Origin: Selenomonas sp.
Lineage (GTDB): Bacteria; Bacillota; Negativicutes; Selenomonadales; Selenomonadaceae
Length of the DNA: 21,160 bases
Reading direction: 5' to 3'
Assembly (NCBI GenBank): GCA_015265235.1
Contig: JABZYJ010000016.1
Coordinates: forward strand, 1 to 21,160
Positions within the stretch are counted from its first letter, which is position 1. Each line of letters begins with the position of its first letter. Positions 14,378-19,927 of the stretch are shown one piece after another. The position numbers and the translations under genes are program-made. Below the pieces are notes generated by a model. It made no database searches. It worked only from the letters and a program-made list of their open reading frames with translations, and was not told the origin of the DNA.

Positions 14378-14421
14378 AAAAATGGGCTGCTGCACGTTTG
14401 TTTCGTGCAACAGCCCATTTT
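14378..14421. terminator. Bidirectional terminator between feo and comEB
   Basis: AAAATGGGCTG-c-TGCACG / CGTGCA-a-CAGCCCATTTT with A and T runs on both sides, between convergent genes. Confidence 0.85.
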
Positions 14422-14424
14422 GAT

Positions 14425-14901
14425 CTACTCTTCTGCGGTAAAGCAGACCGGCACCTCCGTCAGCTCCGTCTCCATGCGGCGGCAGGTGACGTTCGCCGAG
14501 GCGAGCATCCGCTTTGAGGCCTTCGTGCTGTCCGTCCCGGCGTACTTATCCGAGAGGTAGATGACCTCACGGATGCCGCTCTGGATGATCGCCTTGCAGC
14601 ATTCGTTGCACGGGAACAGTGATGTGTAGATACGACAGCCTTTCAATGACGTGCTTGCATTGAGGATAGCGTTCAGCTCTGCATGCACGACATAGGGGTA
14701 CTTTTGCTCGGCGAACTCCCCCGTCCGTCCCCACGGATACTCATGGTCGTCGCAGCCGTTCGGCATCCCGTTGTAGCCAACGCCGACGATATGCTTGTCC
14801 TCGTTGACGATGCAGGCGCCGACCTGCGTATGCGGATCCTTGCTGCGGTAGGCGGAAAAGAGCGCCACGCCCATAAAATACTCATCCCATGAGATAATCA
14901 T
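14425..14901 (-). CDS. comEB: ComEB-type dCMP deaminase
   Basis: This 158-residue cytosolic zinc enzyme converts dCMP to dUMP for dTMP synthesis. The zinc/catalytic motifs are HAE in YVVHAELNAIL and PCNEC in SLFPCNECCKAII. The N-terminal WDEYFMGVALFSAYRSKDPHTQVGA is typical of the family. The C-terminal part (LSDKYAGTDSTKASKRML) fits the nucleotide-binding end. GGGAGGA lies six bases before the ATG. Its promoter region overlaps the promoter of the oppositely oriented small toxin gene. It is named for its position in the comE operon of Bacillus, but no comEA or comEC lies beside it here. Confidence 0.93.
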   Translation of the reverse strand: MIISWDEYFMGVALFSAYRSKDPHTQVGACIVNEDKHIVGVGYNGMPNGCDDHEYPWGRTGEFAEQKYPYVVHAELNAILNASTSLKGCRIYTSLFPCNECCKAIIQSGIREVIYLSDKYAGTDSTKASKRMLASANVTCRRMETELTEVPVCFTAEE

Positions 14902-14918
14902 GACGATTCCTCCCTGTA

Positions 14919-14947
14919 TTGCACAGCATACATTTGTTTGCTATAAT
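14919..14947 (+). promoter_or_regulatory. Promoter of the small toxin gene
   Basis: TTGCAC (14919-14924), a 17-base spacer and TATAAT (14942-14947) with the TG extension. The leader to the ATG at 15009 is about 55 bases. Confidence 0.8.
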
Positions 14948-14974
14948 CATAGCAGGCACTGTACGTAACGGTAG
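14946..14974 (-). promoter_or_regulatory. Promoter of comEB
   Basis: On the minus strand the extended -10 TGCTATGAT ends at 14946 (TATGAT 14951-14946). The -35 is weak. The -10 overlaps the toxin -10 on the other strand by two bases. Confidence 0.5.
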
Positions 14975-14987
14975 GCGGCTAATCTCA

Positions 14988-15002
14988 CCCCCGAGAGGGG
15001 GG
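14988..15002 (+). promoter_or_regulatory. Hairpin hiding the toxin ribosome binding site
   Basis: CCCCC (14988-14992), loop GAGA, GGGGGG (14997-15002). The G-rich arm is the binding site for the ATG at 15009, so it would be masked when folded. This is a common trait of type I toxins. Confidence 0.5.
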
Positions 15003-15008
15003 ATACGC

Positions 15009-15077
15009 ATGGATACCTATGAGTTCCTATCATTTCTCATAGTATATACCATACTGATCTTGTCAGTAAAACGATGA
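15009..15077 (+). CDS. Holin-like type I toxin peptide
   Basis: This 22-residue peptide starts MDTYEFLSFL, continues with the hydrophobic helix IVYTILILSV and ends in a basic KR. Its start and layout fit the putative holin-like toxin group (MxTYEALSLM..., then a membrane helix and basic end), related in style to TxpA/BsrG toxins. It would insert in the inner membrane and depolarise it when overproduced. It has a strong promoter, a sequestered binding site, and a downstream region whose antisense strand carries its own promoter and terminator. The gene is very short, so recognition rests on the motif plus this RNA architecture. Confidence 0.72.
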   Translation: MDTYEFLSFLIVYTILILSVKR

Positions 15078-15082
15078 ACGAG

Positions 15083-15118
15083 AAAAACCCGCCGAACGTC
15101 TCCAAACTGTAGGCGGGA
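15083..15118 (-). terminator. Terminator of the antisense RNA
   Basis: On the minus strand CCCGCC (15117-15112) pairs with GGCGGG (15093-15088), then TTTTT (15087-15083). Confidence 0.65.
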
Positions 15119-15138
15119 ATCTCTCTCCTAAGATATAA

Positions 15139-15170
15139 GGGGGCGGCCGCCCATCGGCAGTGCCCTTTTT
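15139..15170 (+). terminator. Terminator of the toxin mRNA
   Basis: GGGC (15141-15144) with GCCC (15162-15165) encloses GCCG-CCCAT-CGGC, followed by TTTTT at 15166-15170. Confidence 0.7.
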
Positions 15171-15178
15171 CTATGTCT

Positions 15179-15207
15179 ATTTTACTTCAATCCGCCGATT
15201 TCGTCAA
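15179..15207 (-). promoter_or_regulatory. Promoter of the antisense RNA
   Basis: On the minus strand TTGACG (15207-15202), an exact 17-base spacer and TAAAAT (15184-15179). It lies ten bases after the MgtC-family stop; no terminator separates them, so read-through from that gene could add antitoxin. Confidence 0.75.
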
Positions 15208-15216
15208 GCACGAGGC

Positions 15217-15900
15217 TCACACCACATCGACGCGCAGCACGCCGTCCACCTGCCGCAGAGCATCAGCGATAAAGGACGGCTTGATGTTCTCACGATTATA
15301 GACCTCAAAGGTCAGGTAGATGCGCCGCTCGCCGCCCGTCTCTGTCTCCGCCTCGTCCTCGTCCGTCCTGACCTTCATCCCGCGTGAGCGCAGATGGAGA
15401 TCCTCGATGCAGGCACTGACGCGCATGATCTGCCCGGGACGGTCGATCGTGTGGATGGAGAGGGAGAGCAGGCGTTCATGATCGACCCACGCATCGAGCC
15501 GCGAGAGATTCCCGAGGATGAGGAACACGATCGCCGTCGTCACGCTCGCGCCGAGGTAAAACCCAGCGCCGACTGCAAGCCCGACCCCCGCGACCACCCA
15601 GAGCGTCGCCGCCGTCGTCAGGCCTGTGACCGTCAGCCCCTCCTTCATGATTGCGCCCGCACCGAGAAAGCCGATACCCGAGACCACCTGCGCCGCGAGA
15701 CGCGCGGGGTCGGCGTTCGTCTTGCCCTCCACATTGTCATAGAGCGCCTGCGACATAATCATGATAAGACATGAGCCGAGCGCCACGAGCATATTCGTCC
15801 GCAGCCCCGCCGACTTGTTTCGCATCTGCCGCTCATAGCCGATGATCCCGCCCATCACACACGAAAGCACGAGCCGCAGACATACCTCCCACTCCGCCAT
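15217..15900 (-). CDS. MgtC/SapB family membrane protein
   Basis: This 227-residue inner-membrane protein has an N-terminal MgtC domain of about five helices: LSCVMGGIIGYERQ, GIGFLGAGAIMKEG, LTTAATLWVVAGVGLAVGAG. A soluble C-terminal ACT-like domain (about 150-227: LLSLSIHTIDRPGQIMRVSACIEDLHL) follows. MgtC proteins are linked to magnesium limitation, acid stress and control of membrane ATPases in other bacteria; the role here is inferred. AGGAGGA lies seven bases before the ATG at 15900; a TTG at 15903 is less likely. A possible promoter (TATATT -10) lies upstream, next to the DnaA-box cluster. Confidence 0.88.
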   Translation of the reverse strand: MAEWEVCLRLVLSCVMGGIIGYERQMRNKSAGLRTNMLVALGSCLIMIMSQALYDNVEGKTNADPARLAAQVVSGIGFLGAGAIMKEGLTVTGLTTAATLWVVAGVGLAVGAGFYLGASVTTAIVFLILGNLSRLDAWVDHERLLSLSIHTIDRPGQIMRVSACIEDLHLRSRGMKVRTDEDEAETETGGERRIYLTFEVYNRENIKPSFIADALRQVDGVLRVDVV

Positions 15901-15954
15901 CAACTCTTCCTCCTAAAATAAACAGAATATATCGTATACAACTTATTCCATAAG

Positions 15955-16098
15955 TTATCCCCAGCTGTGTAAAACTCTGTGGATAAAATTGTTCAAAAGC
16001 CCCAAACCGCCTTTATCCACACATCTTTACACAATGTGCATAATTTTTACGAACGATCCTCCGATTTCTGTGGATAACGTGGATAAATCAGTGGATAA
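15955..16098. other. Cluster of nine DnaA-box-like sites (candidate origin or DnaA-binding locus)
   Basis: Exact TTATCCACA occurs three times: 15978-15986 (-), 16013-16021 (+) and 16069-16077 (-). Sites fitting TTWTNCACA are TTTTACACA at 15966-15974 (-) and TTATGCACA at 16035-16043 (-). One-mismatch sites are 15955-15963 (+), 16025-16033 (+), 16078-16086 (-) and 16090-16098 (-). The palindrome CCCATATATGGG (16100-16111) borders the cluster and AT-rich DNA lies on the other side (15911-15955). The gap holds no gene. No dnaA, dnaN or gyrB is in the window. Confidence 0.7.
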
Positions 16099-16155
16099 CC
16101 CCATATATGGGAGTTGATCGGCTGATATTTTCCATATTTTGTAGCAGAATCGGGG

Positions 16156-16659
16156 CTACTTTTCCACAGGGACGCGTGGATATCCGGACTTCTCCTCCGC
16201 CGTCCAAGAGTGATAAGGGTGCACAATCAGTGACGAATTGTAGTAGCGTTTTTCCCCCGTCACCTCGCGATCCACCCACGCGGGCAGCGTGACCTCCGCC
16301 GTCTCCGACGGCAGTTCCACCTCAGCGACGATGAGACCATCGTTTGCCCCATGAAAGACATCGACCTCCCATCGGCGCCCTGCGGCATCCACGACATAGC
16401 GCGTCTTCTCCACGAGCGGCGGATCGCAGAGCGCGAGCATCGCCCGCGCATCCGTCGGGGGGATCTCATACTCATACTCCGCGCGCACCATCCCGCGCGT
16501 CTCCCCCTTGACCGTCAGATAGCCGCGCCCGCCGGCGAGACGCACGCGCACCGTCCGCTGCGGATCACGCGAGAGATAGCCCTGCGCCATCTCCGTCCCC
16601 GCGCCCTGTGGGCAGAAATCCGCCCGCACCGTAAACTTGCGCTCGATCTCAACGCCCAT
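16156..16659 (-). CDS. CYTH domain protein (triphosphate tunnel metalloenzyme)
   Basis: This 167-residue soluble protein is a single CYTH domain. The signature VEIERKF opens it. Charged strands that line the tunnel follow: TVRVRL, YLTVKGE, AEYEYEIP, KTRYVV, WEVDVFHG and LIVAEVELPSE. Such enzymes bind a triphosphate with divalent metal; bacterial stand-alone members are often inorganic triphosphatases, and the true substrate here is open. AGGAGGG lies five bases before the ATG. No terminator is visible before the DnaA-box region downstream. A TATAAT on the minus strand (16679-16674) is too close to the start to be a normal promoter. Confidence 0.88.
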   Translation of the reverse strand: MGVEIERKFTVRADFCPQGAGTEMAQGYLSRDPQRTVRVRLAGGRGYLTVKGETRGMVRAEYEYEIPPTDARAMLALCDPPLVEKTRYVVDAAGRRWEVDVFHGANDGLIVAEVELPSETAEVTLPAWVDREVTGEKRYYNSSLIVHPYHSWTAEEKSGYPRVPVEK

Positions 16660-17008
16660 ATTTTCCCTCCTATATTATAGTAGGTTTTCTTTCAAAAATA
16701 CTCCCGTAAAATAATTTTCTCGGCACGAATCGGCATTTTATCCGACCATGGAGAAAGTAGTGCAGGCAGCGTATTTTTTGCGATTAAACCGAACGGAACA
16801 ATGAATACAGCCCCATTCTGCCGCCTAGAGCCGGCAAAAACAGCAGATTTCCGCCATTTTCCAAGGAACAATCCCTTGCATATTCGCCGCGTTTGCTATA
16901 TATTATGTGATACTGAGTAGATATGTACCATCCCTGTGATTTCTACAGTATAATCCACACGCACGCGAAGCGCAACCGCACGGCGCGGAATACACGCGCC
17001 CACCTGCG
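16660..17008. other. Intergenic stretch without recognisable gene
   Basis: About 350 bases separate the divergent CYTH and LCP genes. Apart from two plus-strand promoter candidates near the right end, I see no coding frame, repeat or RNA structure in it. Confidence 0.6.
16876..16904 (+). promoter_or_regulatory. Promoter candidate of the LCP gene
   Basis: TTGCAT (16876-16881), a 17-base spacer and TATATT (16899-16904). A second TATAAT lies at 16949-16954 with a poor -35, so two start points are possible. Confidence 0.65.
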
Positions 17009-17035
17009 ATGGGGGAGGAAAGGACAGATTCTGCA

Positions 17036-18346
17036 TTGACGACACTACCACCGAAGAGACCGACGACGAAAAAGAAACGATGGCCCTACATCGTGCTCGG
17101 CACGATCCTCATCTTCGTCCTTGCGGCGCTCGCGGGCGTCTTCTTTGCCCAGAGCAGCCTGCTCGACCGCAACAAGGAGACCCCGAAGGACGAGCTGCTC
17201 ACCGCCAAGGACAAGGCAACCATCATGATCATGGGCGTCGATGAGCGCTCCGACGACGTCGGACGCAGCGACACCCTCATGGTCGCGACCATCGACCCGC
17301 AGAAAAACGAGGCCTCGCTCCTCTCCATCCCGCGTGACACGCGCGTCGCCATCCCGAAAAACGGCTACGACAAAATCAACGCGGCATACGCCTACGGCGG
17401 CGAAAAACTCACCCAGCGCACCGTCGAGGACTTCCTCGGCATCCGCATGGATCACTACGTCATCATCAACACCCACGCCTTCCAAAAGATCATCGACGCC
17501 ATCGGCGGCATCGACATCGACGTCGAAAAGCGCATGTACTACGAGGATCCGTGGGACGACGACGGCGGCCTCGTCATCGACCTGCGCCCGGGACGCCAGC
17601 ACATGGACGGCAAGACGGCCGTCACCTACGTCCGCTACCGCGACGAGGAGGGCGACATCGGCCGCGTCAAACGCCAGCAGAAATTCATGCGCGCGTGCGT
17701 TGACGCTGTAACCACCCCCACCATCCTGCCGCGCCTGCCGGGCATCATCGCGAGCGTCATCGACAGCGTCAAGACCGACCTCAGCGTCCGCCAGATGCTT
17801 GAGTTCATCGGCACACTGAAACAGGCACAGGCAAAGGGACTGCGCACCGACATGGTGCCGGGACGCCCGCTCTACATCGAGGGCATCAGCTACTGGATCC
17901 CCGACATGGAGCAGCTGCGCCGCAACATGGTCAACACCCTCGGCCTCAGCCTGAACGCGAACGAGCGCAGCCGCATGGAGCGCGCCATCCGCGACTACGA
18001 GAACTCCATCCCCGCCGGCGCCACCGAGGTACCCGAGGGCGACAACACCATCGGCCGCCGCGTCAGCGGAGACGAGGCACTCGACACACGGAGCCGCAAA
18101 CACTCCTCCTCCGAGGACAGCAGCAAGACCGAGCGCAAATCCACCGACCAGAAGAACAGCGACAAGAGCAGCAAAACGCAGAGCACCGACACATCCCCAC
18201 CGAAAAAATCGGCCGACACCGACAGTGGAACTGGAAACGGGAACAACAGCCGCCACGCGAGCACGCGCCAGAGCAGCAGTGCCGACAGCGGCGGCGACAC
18301 CGCAGCACCGCAGCGCAGCGGCGGCAGCCCCGGCAAGGAAAACTGA
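17036..18346 (+). CDS. LytR-CpsA-Psr (LCP) family cell-wall ligase
   Basis: This membrane-anchored enzyme would transfer a lipid-linked glycopolymer to the cell wall or envelope. It has a basic N-terminus (RPTTKKKRW), one membrane helix (YIVLGTILIFVLAALAGVFF) and an extracytoplasmic LCP domain: IMIMGVDERSDDVGRSDTLM, SLLSIPRDTRVAI, KINAAYAYGG, AIGGIDIDVEKRMYY, YVRYRDEEGDIGRVKRQQ. The arginines and aspartates that hold the pyrophosphate and metal are present. The last 100 or so residues are a Ser/Thr/Asp/Lys-rich disordered tail. A TTG at 17036 is preferred as start because GGAGGAAAGG (17014-17023) precedes it; an ATG at 17009 in the same frame has no binding site but would add nine residues. 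Confidence 0.88.
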   Translation: MTTLPPKRPTTKKKRWPYIVLGTILIFVLAALAGVFFAQSSLLDRNKETPKDELLTAKDKATIMIMGVDERSDDVGRSDTLMVATIDPQKNEASLLSIPRDTRVAIPKNGYDKINAAYAYGGEKLTQRTVEDFLGIRMDHYVIINTHAFQKIIDAIGGIDIDVEKRMYYEDPWDDDGGLVIDLRPGRQHMDGKTAVTYVRYRDEEGDIGRVKRQQKFMRACVDAVTTPTILPRLPGIIASVIDSVKTDLSVRQMLEFIGTLKQAQAKGLRTDMVPGRPLYIEGISYWIPDMEQLRRNMVNTLGLSLNANERSRMERAIRDYENSIPAGATEVPEGDNTIGRRVSGDEALDTRSRKHSSSEDSSKTERKSTDQKNSDKSSKTQSTDTSPPKKSADTDSGTGNGNNSRHASTRQSSSADSGGDTAAPQRSGGSPGKEN

Positions 18347-18387
18347 TCTGCTGCCTCGATCCATCACAAAGCATAACGCCCTCTCGC

Positions 18388-18430
18388 CTCCCCTACGGGG
18401 AAGGGGAACCGTAGAAACGGCGGCAGAGGA
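18388..18430 (+). repeat. Dispersed GGGGAAGGGG-ACCG...CGGCGG repeat, copy B
   Basis: CTCCCCTACGGGGAAGGGGA, ACCG, then CGGCGGCAGAGG resembles the minus-strand copy at 4500-4535. CTACGG (18393-18398) can pair with CCGTAG. It lies between the LCP and malic enzyme genes. Confidence 0.5.
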
Positions 18431-18469
18431 CATATAGAGGGGACATCCCCAAGGAAAGGAAAATGCACT

Positions 18470-19714
18470 ATGGGAAGCAAATTTGATGCAGAATCACTCG
18501 ACCTTCATAAGAGCCATCACGGCAAGCTCGGCGTCACGCCAACCGTCCCGCTGAAGACCCGTGACGACCTCAGCCGCGCCTACACGCCCGGCGTCGCCGC
18601 ACCGTGCCTCGCGATCAAGGCAGATCCCGAAAAGATCTACGACTACACGAGCAAGGGCAACATGGTCGCCGTCGTCACGAACGGCACCGCCGTCCTCGGT
18701 CTCGGCAACATCGGCGCAGGCGCAGGCCTCCCCGTCATGGAGGGCAAGGCGATCCTCTTCAAGGGCTTTGCCGGTGTCGACTCCGTCCCCGTCTGCGTGA
18801 ACAGCGAAAAAGTCGAGGATGTCGTCAAAGTCTGCCAGCTCATCGCCCCCACCTACGGCGGCATCAACCTCGAGGACATCAAGGCACCCCAGTGCTTTGA
18901 CATCGAGAACGAGCTCAAAAAGACCCTCGACATCCCCGTTTTCCATGATGACCAGCACGGCACAGCGATCGTCGTCGTCTCCGCCCTCCTCAACGCGTAC
19001 AAGTACCTCGGGCGCGACCTCAAGGCGGCGAACATCGTCATCAACGGCGCAGGTGCGGCAGGACAGGCGATCGCACGCCTCCTCTTTGCCTACGGCATCA
19101 AGACCGTCGTCCTCTGCGACACGACGGGCGCGATCTACGAGGGTCGCGAAAAGAACATGAACCCGTACAAGGAGAGCATCGCCAAAGTCTCCAACCATCA
19201 GAAAGAGCAGGGCACCCTCGCCGAGGTCATCAAGGACAAGGACATCTTCATCGGTGTCTCCGCCCCCGGCAGCCTCACGCCCGAGATGATCAAGAGCATG
19301 AGCAAGGACCCCGTCGTCATGGCGATGGCGAACCCCGTCCCCGAGATCCTGCCCGACGAGGCAAAGGCAGCAGGCGCACGCATCGTCTGCACGGGACGCT
19401 CTGACTTCCCGAATCAGGTCAACAACCTCCTCGCCTTCCCGGGCATCTTCCGCGGTGCGCTGGACGTGCGCGCAAAGGAAATCACCGAGGAGATGAAAAT
19501 CGCCGCCGCCGGCGCGATTGCCTCCCTCATCCACGAATCCGAGCTGAACGAGACCAACATCATCGCCAGCCCGCTCGACCCGCGCGTCGCACCGACCGTC
19601 GCCGCTGCTGTCGCCGAGGCGGCACTCAACACGGGCGTCGCACGCCGCACCGACATCACCCCGTCCGCCGTCGCCGCCCACACGCGCGAGCTGCTCGGAC
19701 ACACCCTCGGCTAA
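18470..19714 (+). CDS. NAD(P)-dependent malic enzyme (oxaloacetate-decarboxylating)
   Basis: This 414-residue cytosolic enzyme converts malate to pyruvate and CO2. It is the short bacterial form without a phosphotransacetylase tail. The catalytic tyrosine region is LSRAYTPGVAAPC. The lysine region is GKAILFKGFAGVDSVP. The metal-binding acidic residues are in INLEDIKAPQCFDIE and FHDDQHGTA. The nucleotide fold is INGAGAAGQAIARLL, followed by VLCDTTGAI where an acidic residue is placed for NAD; cofactor preference is not certain. AAGGAAAGGA lies nine bases before the ATG. No clear promoter was seen between it and the LCP gene 123 bases upstream. It may act with the DASS dicarboxylate carrier at 10794. 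Confidence 0.94.
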   Translation: MGSKFDAESLDLHKSHHGKLGVTPTVPLKTRDDLSRAYTPGVAAPCLAIKADPEKIYDYTSKGNMVAVVTNGTAVLGLGNIGAGAGLPVMEGKAILFKGFAGVDSVPVCVNSEKVEDVVKVCQLIAPTYGGINLEDIKAPQCFDIENELKKTLDIPVFHDDQHGTAIVVVSALLNAYKYLGRDLKAANIVINGAGAAGQAIARLLFAYGIKTVVLCDTTGAIYEGREKNMNPYKESIAKVSNHQKEQGTLAEVIKDKDIFIGVSAPGSLTPEMIKSMSKDPVVMAMANPVPEILPDEAKAAGARIVCTGRSDFPNQVNNLLAFPGIFRGALDVRAKEITEEMKIAAAGAIASLIHESELNETNIIASPLDPRVAPTVAAAVAEAALNTGVARRTDITPSAVAAHTRELLGHTLG

Positions 19715-19818
19715 GACGCATAGACATCACTGACAGGACTGCTGCACTCACACAAAGGATATCGGCGCAACGGTCAAAATGATTGGCGCGTGGATGTGGG
19801 TATACAGTTCGGCAATAA

Positions 19819-19860
19819 CAAACCGCCGCCGAAGGGCATTCGTCCTTCGGCGGCGGTTTT
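19819..19860. terminator. Terminator after malic enzyme
   Basis: AACCGCCGCCGAAGG pairs perfectly with CCTTCGGCGGCGGTT, followed by TTTT. It lies about 105 bases after the stop; the space between (19715-19818) shows nothing recognisable. Confidence 0.85.
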
Positions 19861-19867
19861 CGTATGC

Positions 19868-19896
19868 TTGACAAGTTTTTCCATTTCACCTAGTAT
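19868..19896 (+). promoter_or_regulatory. Promoter of the AlbA_2 gene
   Basis: Consensus TTGACA (19868-19873), a 17-base spacer and TAGTAT (19891-19896). Confidence 0.82.
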
Positions 19897-19927
19897 CAGT
19901 ATAGGAAGGAAAGGAGTGTAGCAATCA

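Larger units (their letters stand above)
15083..15172 (-). ncRNA. Predicted antisense antitoxin RNA
   Basis: A minus-strand promoter (15179-15207) predicts a start near 15172. A minus-strand terminator, CCCGCC/GGCGGG followed by TTTTT, ends at 15083, giving an RNA of about 90 bases. It is fully complementary to the 3' untranslated part of the toxin mRNA, starting five bases after the toxin stop. The layout matches RatA-type antitoxins that pair with the toxin 3' end. Confidence 0.65.

Noticed and set aside
16674..16679. Minus-strand TATAAT as promoter of the CYTH gene
   Set aside because: The start point would fall in the ribosome binding site, and no -35 is present at proper distance.
17045..18433. 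Minus-strand open frame of 462 codons opposite the LCP gene
   Set aside because: Val/Ala/Asp-rich antisense shadow without binding site or motif; the plus strand has a clear LCP domain.
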